The translations under genes were made by a program, and so were the position numbers. Shown here in pieces: positions 8,534 to 17,285 of a stretch of DNA of 64,000 nt. The stretch is from contig CAXTUB010000007.1 of the NCBI GenBank assembly GCA_964247385.1, positions 1 through 64,000 on the forward strand. The letters run 5' to 3'. This DNA is from TMP-86 sp964247385 (GTDB taxonomy: Bacteria > Pseudomonadota > Gammaproteobacteria > Steroidobacterales > Steroidobacteraceae). The notes beneath the pieces are model-generated. The model did no database searches. It was not told where the DNA came from and saw only the letters and a program-made list of their open reading frames with translations. The first letter of the stretch is position 1. Each line of letters begins with the position of its first letter.

Positions 8534-9472
8534 ATGGAGTTTTTCCATTCCGTCACGCGCTTTCCGTTCATGCGGACGCGCAAGGTCTGGTACGGGCTAT
8601 CGGCCGTCCTGGTTCTCACATCGCTTGCATTGGTATTCATCCATGGCCTGAATTTGGGCGTGGATTTCACCGGCGGCGTGGTGGTCGAGACCAGCTTTGC
8701 CAAGACGCCCAACATTGATCGCTTGCGCGCGGCGTTGGATGCGGCCGGCGTGCGCTCGGCGCAGGTGCAAGCCTTTGGCAGCTCGCGCGACATTCTCGTG
8801 CGTCTGCCGCCCGGGGCGAACACCAAGGGCGAAGTGATCGGCGCGCGCATCCTGCAAACCTTCCGCACCGTCGATGCGAGCGCCGTCTTGCAGCGGACAG
8901 AGGTGATCGGGCCGCAGGTCGGCCAGGAACTTTTCGTCAAGGGCGCCTGGGCGCTGGTCGCCACGTTGATTCTCATCATGGTGTACGTGCTGATTCGATT
9001 CACTCCCAAGCTCGGTTTTGCGGCCATCATCGCGGTGTTGCACGATCCGGTGTGCGTGCTCGGCTTCTTTGCCGCGACGCAGATGACCTTCGATCTCACC
9101 GCCATCTCGGCCATTCTCGCGGTCATCGGATACTCGCTGAACGACACGGTGATCGTATTCGACAGGCTGCGCGAGCGGGCGCGCATGGCGCGCAAATTGT
9201 CGATCGCGCAGGTGATCGATGAGTCCATCAACCAGACCCTGTCGCGGACCTTGATGACCAAGCTCGTCACACTGCTCGTCGTGCTTGCGCTGCTGATCTT
9301 TGGCGGTGAGACACTGCGCGGATTTTCCGCAGCGCTGGTGATCGGCATTCTTGCGGGAACGTACTCGTCGATTTACGTTTCAGCCGCACTGGCGCTCGAC
9401 ATGGGATTGCGCACCGATGATTTGCTCGAGCGCAAACAAGCGCCGCCCGAAGAAGTCGACGGGTTGCCTTGA
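8534..9472 (+). CDS. secF: Protein translocase subunit SecF
   Basis: 312 residues with six predicted membrane segments. Seen: N-terminal LGVDFTGGVVVE, the periplasmic loop, then GYSLNDTVIVFDRLRE and SINQTLSRTLMT, which are the SecF forms of the RND motifs. Partner of SecD. The C-terminus ends at 9472, overlapping by a few bases a possible TTG start of the next gene. Confidence 0.96.
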   Translation: MEFFHSVTRFPFMRTRKVWYGLSAVLVLTSLALVFIHGLNLGVDFTGGVVVETSFAKTPNIDRLRAALDAAGVRSAQVQAFGSSRDILVRLPPGANTKGEVIGARILQTFRTVDASAVLQRTEVIGPQVGQELFVKGAWALVATLILIMVYVLIRFTPKLGFAAIIAVLHDPVCVLGFFAATQMTFDLTAISAILAVIGYSLNDTVIVFDRLRERARMARKLSIAQVIDESINQTLSRTLMTKLVTLLVVLALLIFGGETLRGFSAALVIGILAGTYSSIYVSAALALDMGLRTDDLLERKQAPPEEVDGLP

Positions 9473-9477
9473 GCGGA

Positions 9478-10191
9478 ATGGTCGAGCTGCTTTCCGACCC
9501 GCAGGCGTGGTTGTCGTTCGTCACGCTCGCCATCCTCGAGATCGTGCTTGGCATCGACAACATCATTTTCCTGTCTATCCTTGCAAGCCGGTTGCCGCCC
9601 GATCAACAGCCCCGCGCGCGGGTGTTGGGATTGGGTTTTGCGATGTTGACGCGGCTTGCCCTGCTGTTCTCCATCAAGTGGCTGACCACGTTGAGATCGC
9701 CTTTATTCAGCGTTTTTGGTAACGAGCTTTCAGGGCGGGATCTCATTCTGCTCGCGGGCGGCGTGTTCCTGCTCGTCAAGGCCACGAGCGAGATTCGCTC
9801 GACGGTGCGTCCCATACACGAAGAGCGCAAGGTCAATTTGCGCGACTCGTTCTGGCTGATCATCTTGCAAATCGGCATCATCGATATCGTGTTCTCTCTG
9901 GATTCGGTGTTCACCGCCATCGGGCTCGCGCAGCGCATCGAGGTCATGGCGGCGGCCATCGTGGCTTCGGTCTTTGTGATGATGGTGGTGTCCGGCGCGG
10001 TCAACGCGTTCATCGAGCGCTATCCAACCATCAAAATTCTTGCGCTCTCCTTTCTCGTCATGGTGGGCGCCCTGCTGGTCGGAGAGGCGTTCGACGTCGA
10101 GATCTCGAAGAATTATTTGTATTTCGCGATGGCGTTTTCATTCGGCGTCGAGCTCATGAACATCCGCGCGCGCGTCAACCGTGGCCTGTAG
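9478..10191 (+). CDS. TerC family integral membrane protein
   Basis: 237 residues from ATG 9478; a TTG nine bases upstream is the other option. Seven or so membrane segments. The TerC hallmark acidic motifs are present in the first and fifth segments: EIVLGIDNIIFLSIL and IIDIVFSLDSVFTAIG, whose Asp residues are thought to bind metal. TerC/Alx proteins are linked to Mn export or tellurite resistance; the exact substrate here is unknown. It follows secF directly and may be read through from that operon. Confidence 0.85.
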   Translation: MVELLSDPQAWLSFVTLAILEIVLGIDNIIFLSILASRLPPDQQPRARVLGLGFAMLTRLALLFSIKWLTTLRSPLFSVFGNELSGRDLILLAGGVFLLVKATSEIRSTVRPIHEERKVNLRDSFWLIILQIGIIDIVFSLDSVFTAIGLAQRIEVMAAAIVASVFVMMVVSGAVNAFIERYPTIKILALSFLVMVGALLVGEAFDVEISKNYLYFAMAFSFGVELMNIRARVNRGL

Positions 10192-10254
10192 TCCGAGCAG
10201 CGCCCATGTTCTACGGAGCTGATATCCGCCCTGAACTTGGCCTCTAGGAGAACC

Positions 10255-10974
10255 ATGAGCTCCAAAGTTTATGCGGATGCCAACAGCGCTTTGGCTGGCG
10301 TCTTGTTCGATGGCATGACGTTGATGGTGGGCGGCTTCGGCCTATGCGGCATCCCTGCCAGCCTCATTCAAGCGGTGCGCGATTCCGGCGTGGGCCAGCT
10401 CACGGTAATCGGCAACAATGTCGGTTGCGATGGGCATGGAATGTGGCACGTTCTCAGCAACGGGCAAATCAAAAAAGTGCTTGCATCGTACGTGGGTGAG
10501 AACAAGGTGTTGGAGCAACGCTATCTCACCGGCGAGATCGACATCGAATTCAACCCGCAGGGCACCCTGGCGGAGAGAATTCGCGCGGGCGGGGCAGGTA
10601 TTCCGGCGTTTTACACCCGCACCGGGTATGGCACCCAGGTGGCGGAAGGAAAGGAGACCCGCATGTTCAACGGCGAGAATTATGTGATGGAGACCGGACT
10701 GGTTGCCGACGTCTCGCTCGTGCATGCGTGGAAAGGCGATCGAGAAGGGAATCTCGTCTATCGTAAGACCGCACGCAATTTCAATCCGATGATGGCCACG
10801 GCAGGCAAAGTGACGGTGGCCGAAGTCGAGGATCTGGTCGAGATTGGGGCGCTTGACCCCGACCAAATCCATACGCCCGGAATTTACGTACAGCGGATTT
10901 TCGCGATCACGGACCATCGGCGGCACATCGAGCGGGTCACCACGCGGCCGCGCGAAACCGCACAGTCCGGCTAG
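10255..10974 (+). CDS. 3-oxoacid CoA-transferase, alpha subunit
   Basis: 239 residues from the ATG at 10255, which has TAGGAG 5 nt upstream. Matches the alpha subunit of succinyl-CoA:3-ketoacid (or acetoacetate) CoA-transferase: GFGLCGIPASLI, NNVGCDGHGMW, GTLAERIRAGGAGIPAFYT and NGENYVMETGL. These enzymes activate acetoacetate using succinyl-CoA. They need a beta subunit carrying the catalytic Glu, and that gene is normally next door. Here the downstream gene is dps on the other strand, so the partner must be elsewhere or absent. The C-terminal tail is rich in Arg and unremarkable. Confidence 0.9.
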   Translation: MSSKVYADANSALAGVLFDGMTLMVGGFGLCGIPASLIQAVRDSGVGQLTVIGNNVGCDGHGMWHVLSNGQIKKVLASYVGENKVLEQRYLTGEIDIEFNPQGTLAERIRAGGAGIPAFYTRTGYGTQVAEGKETRMFNGENYVMETGLVADVSLVHAWKGDREGNLVYRKTARNFNPMMATAGKVTVAEVEDLVEIGALDPDQIHTPGIYVQRIFAITDHRRHIERVTTRPRETAQSG

Positions 10975-11015
10975 GCTTCACATTGCGCGCAAAGCGCGCG
11001 TACCGTGTGCACTGC

Positions 11016-11044
11016 GAGCGCCATGCCCTGCGAGCATGGCGCTC
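11016..11044. terminator. Strong hairpin between convergent scoA-like gene and dps
   Basis: A perfect 11-bp stem (GAGCGCCATGC / GCATGGCGCTC) with a 7-nt loop lies in the 101-bp gap between two convergent genes. A second small hairpin (GCGCGC-AAA-GCGCGC, 10985-10999) precedes it. Neither has a T run, so a bidirectional intrinsic terminator is plausible but not certain. Confidence 0.4.
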
Positions 11045-11075
11045 GAGCCGCTGCGGCACGCGCTGCCCGCTCGAT

Positions 11076-11594
11076 CTATTCGGCTTCGAGAATCGACCGC
11101 AGCATCCAAGCAGCTTGCTCGTGCACCGTCAAACGCTGGGTGAGCAAGTCGGCGGTCGGCTCATCATTCGCTCGATCCGCGAGTGGAAAGACCTCGCGCG
11201 CCGTGCGCGCCACGGCTTCATGTCCGTCCACCAACAGCCTCACCATCTCTAGCGCGGAGGGAGGCTCAGCGGGCGCGTCTTTGAGCGAGGTGAGCTTGCC
11301 GAATTGTGCATACGATCCCGGCGCGTTGTGCCCCAGAGAGCGGATGCGCTCGGCGATGGGATCGACCGCGTTCCACAATTCCGTGTACTGATTCATGAAC
11401 ATCGCATGGAGCGATGTGAACAGGGGACCGGTGACGTTCCAGTGGAAATTGTGCGTGGTGAGATACAGCGTGTAGGTATCCGCGAGCACGCGCGACAAGC
11501 CTTGCGCGATTTCCTGCCGATGCTCTGCGCTAATGCCGATGTGAATGTTCGAGCGCGCCGCGCCGGAAACGACCTTGGATTTTTCTGTAGCCAT
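11076..11594 (-). CDS. dps: Dps-like DNA-binding ferritin
   Basis: 172 residues from the ATG at 11594 (GGAG just upstream). Ferritin-like four-helix protein with the Dps ferroxidase signature: HNFHWNVTGPLF (iron-ligand His), then LHAMFMNQYTELWNAVDPIAERI (Asp and Glu ligands). The basic N-terminal tail (ATEKSKVV) may help bind DNA. Dps dodecamers oxidise and store iron with peroxide and protect DNA in starvation and oxidative stress. An OxyR-like site lies upstream at 11670-11684. Confidence 0.93.
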   Translation of the reverse strand: MATEKSKVVSGAARSNIHIGISAEHRQEIAQGLSRVLADTYTLYLTTHNFHWNVTGPLFTSLHAMFMNQYTELWNAVDPIAERIRSLGHNAPGSYAQFGKLTSLKDAPAEPPSALEMVRLLVDGHEAVARTAREVFPLADRANDEPTADLLTQRLTVHEQAAWMLRSILEAE

Positions 11595-11669
11595 GATGCA
11601 CTCCAATTGAATGGCTTCATCATCCGCGCGGGCGAATATTTCGTCCAGTCGTTTGATCCGATGGTTCTC

Positions 11670-11684
11670 ATAGATCAGCTCTAT
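11670..11684 (-). promoter_or_regulatory. Possible OxyR-binding half site upstream of dps
   Basis: ATAGATCAGCTCTAT matches the OxyR pattern ATAG-N7-CTAT, with the inner T kept and one inner A missing. It forms part of a longer 8-bp inverted repeat (11667-11687). It lies 76-90 nt upstream of the dps start. A degenerate third quarter (CGAT) is spaced 7 nt away. OxyR control of dps is well established in other gammaproteobacteria; here it is inferred from sequence only. Confidence 0.4.
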
Positions 11685-11712
11685 GAGTAAATACCGCGCG
11701 AAACGGTGCGAC

Positions 11713-13095
11713 CTAGCCCGTGCGCAGCAAGAGCTCAGTCAGGGTGTCGAAACCTTCGAGCAAGCTCTCGACGTGATGCGGCAGCGTGACGGGCGAAACC
11801 AGCATCATGTTATGAAACGGCGTGATCAATACGCCGCGGTTCAACAGACCCAAGCGGATGGCGCGCTCCAGCGAAGGCACGAAGGACCGCAGGGCTTCGC
11901 CGCCGTTCTTGAGCGGCTCGGGCGTTGGAATGTATTCGACTCGTCCGCCGGCGCGCACGACGTGCCATGGCAAGGAGCGCGCCGTGATGATTTGCCGCAA
12001 GCCTTTTTCCAAACGGGCCGCAAACAGCTCGATGTGGCGATACGCCGATTCAGTCATGACCTGTGTCAGCGAAACCTGTAAGACCGCCAGGGTGAGCGCG
12101 TTTCCGGAAAGCGTGGTGCCGAGACCCGAATGGCCCGCGGGCTTTTCGCGTCGAGCGCGCGTCCAACCGGCCGCCACCGCCTCGGTAAATCCCCACGCCG
12201 CCGCCGGTAAGCCCGCCGCAATGGCCTTGCCAACCACGAAGAAATCGGGATCGAGTCCGTGCAGGTGCGAATATCCTCGCGGTCCCGAAGACAGGGTGTG
12301 AGTCTCATCGATGAGAAGCAGCGTGCCGTGAGCGCGCGTCAAGCGTCGCAGCTCTTCGTGGTAGCCCGCCTGCGGCAGCACCATGCCGCAATTGGTGAGA
12401 AGCGGCTCGGTGATCACACAAGCCACATCGCCGGGAGCGAGCGCCTGCTCGAGCGCGGCAATGTCGTTGAATTCGATGACTTTGGTGTGCGCTCCGGCCT
12501 CGCCTGCTTGCCCTAAGAGACTGGGCAGGTTGACCGCACGTCCACCTTCCAACTGGACGTACGTCTCGTCCACCGCGCCGTGGTAGCACCCATTCATCAC
12601 CACGATCTTGGGCCGCTGAGTGACCTCGCGCGCGATGCGCAGCGCAAACCGGTTGGCGTCCGATGCCGTCGTGGCGAGTTGCCAGTACGGCAGCGAGAAG
12701 CGCTCGCGCAGCAGACGGCCCACATCGCTCGCAAGAGTATTCGGCATCATCATGGTGAAGCCGCGATTTGCATGCTCTTGCAGCGCGCGCACCACTTGCG
12801 GCGGCGAGTGACCAAACATGGCGCCCGTGTCGCCGAGACAGAAATCGGCGTACTGCACGCCGTCGACATCGCGCAGCGCCGCGCCTTGCGCGTCGATGGC
12901 GACGAGCGGAAACGGGCCGCCCCAGTCCAGCATCCAATGCATGGGAACGCCCGCGTAAAAAGCGTTCTCGTTTCGCAATGCGATTTTGCGCGCTTCCGGG
13001 TGCGTCGCCTCGTAGCGAATGAGCTCCGATTTCGCAACGGATTCGAGGCGCGCGGGGTCCAGCCCCGCAACGCGCGCGCGTGATTCAGTCGGCAT
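11713..13095 (-). CDS. Class III pyridoxal-phosphate aminotransferase
   Basis: 460 residues. Fold-type I, class III: DVDGVQYADFCLGDTGAMFGH near the N-terminus, PLP-pocket motif LLLIDETHTL (Asp), and the Schiff-base lysine in FFVVGKAIAAGLP. The overall pattern (GDTGAMFGH, TTASDANRFALRIAR) is like glutamate-1-semialdehyde aminomutase and related aspartate-aminotransferase-family proteins, but it is not the heme-pathway HemL in detail. Substrate unknown. The amino acid permease just upstream on the same strand, 12 nt away, suggests amino acid or amine catabolism. Confidence 0.85.
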   Translation of the reverse strand: MPTESRARVAGLDPARLESVAKSELIRYEATHPEARKIALRNENAFYAGVPMHWMLDWGGPFPLVAIDAQGAALRDVDGVQYADFCLGDTGAMFGHSPPQVVRALQEHANRGFTMMMPNTLASDVGRLLRERFSLPYWQLATTASDANRFALRIAREVTQRPKIVVMNGCYHGAVDETYVQLEGGRAVNLPSLLGQAGEAGAHTKVIEFNDIAALEQALAPGDVACVITEPLLTNCGMVLPQAGYHEELRRLTRAHGTLLLIDETHTLSSGPRGYSHLHGLDPDFFVVGKAIAAGLPAAAWGFTEAVAAGWTRARREKPAGHSGLGTTLSGNALTLAVLQVSLTQVMTESAYRHIELFAARLEKGLRQIITARSLPWHVVRAGGRVEYIPTPEPLKNGGEALRSFVPSLERAIRLGLLNRGVLITPFHNMMLVSPVTLPHHVESLLEGFDTLTELLLRTG

Positions 13096-13107
13096 GCGGC
13101 AGGCTCT

Positions 13108-14529
13108 TCAGGCTCGGTTCAACGCGCTATGACGGCGGCCGTAACCCGCATAAATGACCGCGCCGACGAGCGCCCACGCCAAAGCCAGAATCCACGCGTT
13201 GCCGGAGAGCTGCGCCAACAGAAAAGCGCACGCCAGCGCGCCTGCGACGCAAATCACAGGCGCCATGGGCACGCGAAAAGGGCGCGCCAAATCAGGCCGA
13301 GTCGAGCGCAGCACCAACACGCCGATGCACACGACCAGGAACGCCATCAATGTGCCGAACGAGACCAGCTCGCCCAAAATCGTAACGGGCAACAAGCCGC
13401 CCATCGTTGCCGCCAGCACGCCGGTGCAGAGCGTCGCGAACCCTGGGGTGCGAAATTGCGGATGGACCCGCGAAAACGCGCGCGGCAACAAGCCGTCCTT
13501 CGACATGGAAAAGAAAATGCGTGCCTGGCCCAAGATCATGACCAAAATGACCGAGGTCATGCCCGCGATTGCGCCGAGCTTGACCAGAACTCCAAGCTTG
13601 CTGACCGAGGGAAACTGATCGAGCGCATAAGCCACGGGCGCCGGCACATTCAATTCGCCATACGGCACCATGCCCGTCAACACCGCGGACACCAGAATGT
13701 ACAGAGCGGTGCAAATGACGAGGCTTCCCAAAATTCCCACCGGCATGTCGCGTTGAGGGTTCTTTGCTTCCAACGCCGCCGTGGAAACGGCATCGAAGCC
13801 GACGTATGCAAAGAAAATAATCGATGCCGCGCGAAAAACACCATCCCATCCGAAGCGCCCCGGGCCCGCGTTCGGCGGAATGAATGGGTGCCAGTTGGCT
13901 GAATTGATCAACGCTGCGCCGAACGCGATGAAAAGCACGATGACCGTCACTTTGATCGCCACGATCACCGTGTTGAAATTCGCTGACTGTTTGATGCCGA
14001 AGTAGCACAGCGAGGTGATTGCAGCGATGACCAAAACGGCCGGCAAATTGATGACGGCGCCTGTGGCGACGATGCGCCCGCCGCTCGAAGGCGCAAACGG
14101 CGCCGTGGTGAACGCGGCGGGAAGATGCCATCCGAGCTGATTCATCAAGCTGACGATGTAGCCTGACCAACCCACCGAAACCGTGGAGGCCGCAAACAAA
14201 TATTCGAGCACGAGCATCCAGCCGACGAACCAAGCGACGACTTCGCCCAGCGTGGTGTAGGCATACGAGTAAGCGCTGCCCGAGACGGGAATCATGGCGG
14301 CAAACTCCGCGTAGCAGAGCGCGGCCAGCGCGCACGCAATGCCTGCGAACACGAACGCGAGCACGAGCGCGGGGCCCGCATGCTCGGCGGCGGCCACGCC
14401 GGTCAGCACGAAGATGCCGGTGCCGATGATTCCGCCGATGCCTAACGCGATGAGCGCCGCGGGGCCAAGCGCACGATTCAATTCGCTCGCGCTCTCGACG
14501 ACGATGGGCTTGGTTCTGAATAGGCTCAT
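13108..14529 (-). CDS. APC family amino acid permease
   Basis: 473 residues from the ATG at 14529, chosen because GGGAG sits at proper spacing; an ATG at 14544 is possible. About 12 to 14 membrane segments. N-terminal helix I carries the APC glycine motif ALGIGGIIGTGIFVLTG, and the region SSKEGLL-like FFSMSKDGLLPRAF is typical of the cationic amino acid transporter branch (YfnA/CAT). Likely imports amino acids. Adjacent to the aminotransferase, probably one operon. Confidence 0.88.
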   Translation of the reverse strand: MSLFRTKPIVVESASELNRALGPAALIALGIGGIIGTGIFVLTGVAAAEHAGPALVLAFVFAGIACALAALCYAEFAAMIPVSGSAYSYAYTTLGEVVAWFVGWMLVLEYLFAASTVSVGWSGYIVSLMNQLGWHLPAAFTTAPFAPSSGGRIVATGAVINLPAVLVIAAITSLCYFGIKQSANFNTVIVAIKVTVIVLFIAFGAALINSANWHPFIPPNAGPGRFGWDGVFRAASIIFFAYVGFDAVSTAALEAKNPQRDMPVGILGSLVICTALYILVSAVLTGMVPYGELNVPAPVAYALDQFPSVSKLGVLVKLGAIAGMTSVILVMILGQARIFFSMSKDGLLPRAFSRVHPQFRTPGFATLCTGVLAATMGGLLPVTILGELVSFGTLMAFLVVCIGVLVLRSTRPDLARPFRVPMAPVICVAGALACAFLLAQLSGNAWILALAWALVGAVIYAGYGRRHSALNRA

Positions 14530-14570
14530 GCGCGAAGCTCCCATTTAATCGACCGAGATCGTTCGAGCCG

Positions 14571-15368
14571 TCACGCAGCCAGCTCGCTCGAAACGAAAGG
14601 TTTCAACAGCTCGATCAAGCCGGAGAAAACTCGCGGATTTCCCGCGACGATGTTTTCGCCCAAGCCATACTCATCGCCGCGCGGCGTGCCTACCCGGCCT
14701 CCCGCTTCCTGGATGAGCAAGGCGCCGGCGGCAGTATCCCAAGGCTGCAAACCGAATTCCCAGAAGCCATCGAGGCGCCCCGCGGCGACGTATGCAAGAT
14801 CGAGCGATGCGGCGCCCGGGCGGCGCACGCCGGCCGTCTCGCTCATCACGGCTTTCAGAATGCTCAAGTACACATCCACGTGAGCACCGACCATGCGGTA
14901 CGGAAAGCCGGTGCCGATGAGAGCGCCTTCGAGCCCACGCTGTGAGCTGACGCGAATCTTACGCTCATCGAGCTGCGCGCCGGCGCCGCGCGAGGCCGTG
15001 AACATTTCCTGTCGCATGGGATCGTAGACGATGGCGTGCTCGAGCTTGCCGCGCGTCTGCACGGCGAGCGATACCGCGAACGTCGGAAAGCCGTGCAAGA
15101 AATTGGTGGTGCCATCCAGCGGGTCGACGATCCACACGACCTCGCCTGTGCCGCTTTGCCCGCTTTCTTCCGCAAGAAAAGCGTGCTCCGGGTAGGCGCG
15201 CCGCACGGTTGCGATGATTTCTTCCTCGGCGCGCCGGTCGATTTCGGTGACGAAATCGTTGCGGCCCTTGCTGTCGATTTTCAGGGAATCCAGGCGCGAC
15301 AGGCTCTTTGCGATCAGATCGCCGGCACGGCGCGCGGCTCGCTGACCGATGTTGAGCAGTGGATGCAT
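14571..15368 (-). CDS. suhB: Inositol-1-monophosphatase family protein SuhB
   Basis: 265 residues, the standard length. Metal-binding motifs of the Li-sensitive phosphatase family: LAEESG (Glu67, Glu68), WIVDPLDGTTNF (Asp82, Asp85) and WDTAAGALLIQEAGG near residue 210. In enterics SuhB also joins rRNA antitermination complexes. The start codon is only 23 nt from that of the divergent trmJ, so the promoters must overlap coding sequence. Confidence 0.94.
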   Translation of the reverse strand: MHPLLNIGQRAARRAGDLIAKSLSRLDSLKIDSKGRNDFVTEIDRRAEEEIIATVRRAYPEHAFLAEESGQSGTGEVVWIVDPLDGTTNFLHGFPTFAVSLAVQTRGKLEHAIVYDPMRQEMFTASRGAGAQLDERKIRVSSQRGLEGALIGTGFPYRMVGAHVDVYLSILKAVMSETAGVRRPGAASLDLAYVAAGRLDGFWEFGLQPWDTAAGALLIQEAGGRVGTPRGDEYGLGENIVAGNPRVFSGLIELLKPFVSSELAA

Positions 15369-15391
15369 GAGGTCGAAGTAGAATAGCAGGC

Positions 15392-16117
15392 ATGGCTGCG
15401 CTAGTCCGCATCGTGCTTATTGAGCCGAGCCACCCGGGAAATGTGGGCTCCGTGGCCCGCGCCATGAAGAACATGGCGCTCGCTGATTTGGTGCTGGTGC
15501 GGCCGCGTGCGTTTCCTCACGCCGACGCCCTCGCGCTCGCGGCCGGCGCGGACGATGTACTTGAAAGCGCGCGGGTGGTGCAATCCACCGCCGAGGCCAT
15601 CGAGGATTGTGGCTTGGTTGCCGGCACCACGTCTCGCCCGCGGTCTCTCAATTGGGACTTTCTCACACCGCGCGACCTGGCTTTGCGCGTGCAGACTCTG
15701 CCGCCGGATGCGCGCGCCGCACTCCTGTTCGGATCGGAGCGGTATGGTCTTGCGAATGACGACTTGCAAGCTTGCAACGTCCTCGTGCGCATCCCCGCGA
15801 ACGATGTCTATAGCTCACTCAATCTCGCCATGTCCGTGCTGATCATCGCGTATGAAATTTTCATGCTGCGAGCAGCGCCCGCATCGCATTCCCAACACGA
15901 GCGGCCGCTCGCAACTGGCGCGCAGATGGAGCATTTCTTCGCGCATTGGCAGCGCGCCATGGACCATGTCGGTTTCGAGGATCGCAATGGCGAGGGTCAT
16001 TTGATGACGCGGGTGCGCCGTTTGTTCAATCGGGCGCAGCTCGATGAGAACGAAGTCAACATTTTGCGCGGCATGCTCACGGCGGTTCAGGGAGAGCGGC
16101 GCCGCGCGGGCGGCTAG
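15392..16117 (+). CDS. trmJ: tRNA (cytidine/uridine-2'-O-)-methyltransferase TrmJ
   Basis: 241 residues. SPOUT-class enzyme that 2'-O-methylates position 32 of tRNAs. Knot-region motifs: IVLIEPSHPGNVGSVARAMKNM at the N-terminus, LLFGSERYGLANDDL, and IPANDVYSSLNLAMSV for SAM binding. A C-terminal helical extension is present, as in TrmJ. First gene of the long plus-strand cluster; iscS begins 7 nt after its stop. Confidence 0.94.
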   Translation: MAALVRIVLIEPSHPGNVGSVARAMKNMALADLVLVRPRAFPHADALALAAGADDVLESARVVQSTAEAIEDCGLVAGTTSRPRSLNWDFLTPRDLALRVQTLPPDARAALLFGSERYGLANDDLQACNVLVRIPANDVYSSLNLAMSVLIIAYEIFMLRAAPASHSQHERPLATGAQMEHFFAHWQRAMDHVGFEDRNGEGHLMTRVRRLFNRAQLDENEVNILRGMLTAVQGERRRAGG

Positions 16118-16124
16118 CGGCGGC

Positions 16125-17285
16125 GTGTCCTTACCCATTTATCTCGACTATGCGGCCACGACGCCGCTCGACCCACGCGTGCGGGCATGCATGCTCGAGT
16201 GCATGTCGAGCGACCTGGGCTACGGCAACTCTGCTTCGATCACGCATGCGCTGGGTGACGAGGCGGACCGGCTCATCGAGCGCGCCAGGGCACAAGTGGC
16301 ATCGGCCGTGGGCTGCGCTGTGGGCGATGTCATTTGGACTTCGGGCGCAACCGAGGCCGACAACCTCGCCGTGCTTGGAGTGGCGCGTTATTACCGGGCG
16401 CGGGGCACGCATGTGGTTACATCGCGAATCGAGCACCGCGCCGTGCTGGCGGCATGTCAGGCGCTGCAGCGCGCGGGCTGGAGCGTGACGTATCTCGAAC
16501 CCGACGCGGCGGGATGCATCGGCGCTGATTCCGTAGCGCAGGCGATCACTGCCGCCACCACGCTGGTGTCGATCATGCATGTCAATAATGAGATCGGTGC
16601 CGTGCAGGAGATCGAGGCCATTGCGCGCACCTGCCGGCAACACAACGTGCCGCTGCACATCGATGCGGCGCAGAGCGTCGGCAAAGTGGCCGTTGATCTT
16701 CGAGCCATTCCGGCAGCGTTGGTGTCGCTGTCCGCGCACAAATCCTATGGACCCAAGGGCATCGGCGCGTTGGTCTGGCTCGATCACGATGTCTTTCTCG
16801 AGCCGCTGCAGTTTGGCGGAGGTCAGGAGGAGGGGCTGCGGCCCGGGACACTACCGACCCATCAAATCGTCGGCATGGGCGAGGCGTTCGAGATTGCGGC
16901 GCGCGAGCAGGCTCAGGATGCCGAGCGTGCCTCGCAACTGCGCTCTCGGCTATGGGAGAGATTGAGCGCCTTGGGAGGCGTCTTGCTCAATGGCGGGCCA
17001 GCGCATTGCGCGCCGCAATTTCTCAACGTATCGTTCGAAGGCGTGGAGGGCGAGAGTCTGATCGCGGACATTCGCGCCGACGTCGCGGTGTCGGTTGGCG
17101 CTGCTTGCAGCTCGGCGAGCCGCGAGCCCTCGGCGGTGCTTCGGGCGCTCGGCCGCAGCGCTCAGATGGCAGAGAGCAGTTTGCGCTTCAGCATCGGTCG
17201 CTTTACCACCGCAGAAGAGATCGAGCGCGCCGCGGATCACGTCGAGGCTTCGGTGCGCCGCTTGCGTGCCTTGTCGTGCGCGTGA
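16125..17285 (+). CDS. iscS: Cysteine desulfurase IscS
   Basis: 386 residues from GTG 16125, which yields the typical N-terminus SLPIYLDYAATTP; the open frame runs on upstream inside trmJ. PLP lysine is Lys206 (SLSAHKSYGPKG), the PLP-stacking His is His104, and the mobile-loop active cysteine is Cys328 in GAACSSASREPSAVL. It mobilises sulfur from cysteine for Fe-S clusters and thiolated tRNAs. No iscR, hscB, hscA or fdx accompany it. The scaffold-like gene downstream starts on the last base of the stop codon. Confidence 0.92.
   Translation: MSLPIYLDYAATTPLDPRVRACMLECMSSDLGYGNSASITHALGDEADRLIERARAQVASAVGCAVGDVIWTSGATEADNLAVLGVARYYRARGTHVVTSRIEHRAVLAACQALQRAGWSVTYLEPDAAGCIGADSVAQAITAATTLVSIMHVNNEIGAVQEIEAIARTCRQHNVPLHIDAAQSVGKVAVDLRAIPAALVSLSAHKSYGPKGIGALVWLDHDVFLEPLQFGGGQEEGLRPGTLPTHQIVGMGEAFEIAAREQAQDAERASQLRSRLWERLSALGGVLLNGGPAHCAPQFLNVSFEGVEGESLIADIRADVAVSVGAACSSASREPSAVLRALGRSAQMAESSLRFSIGRFTTAEEIERAADHVEASVRRLRALSCA

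Noticed and set aside
13292..14335. 347-codon frame inside the APC permease
   Set aside because: Same-strand out-of-frame shadow; the permease frame has clear transporter motifs.
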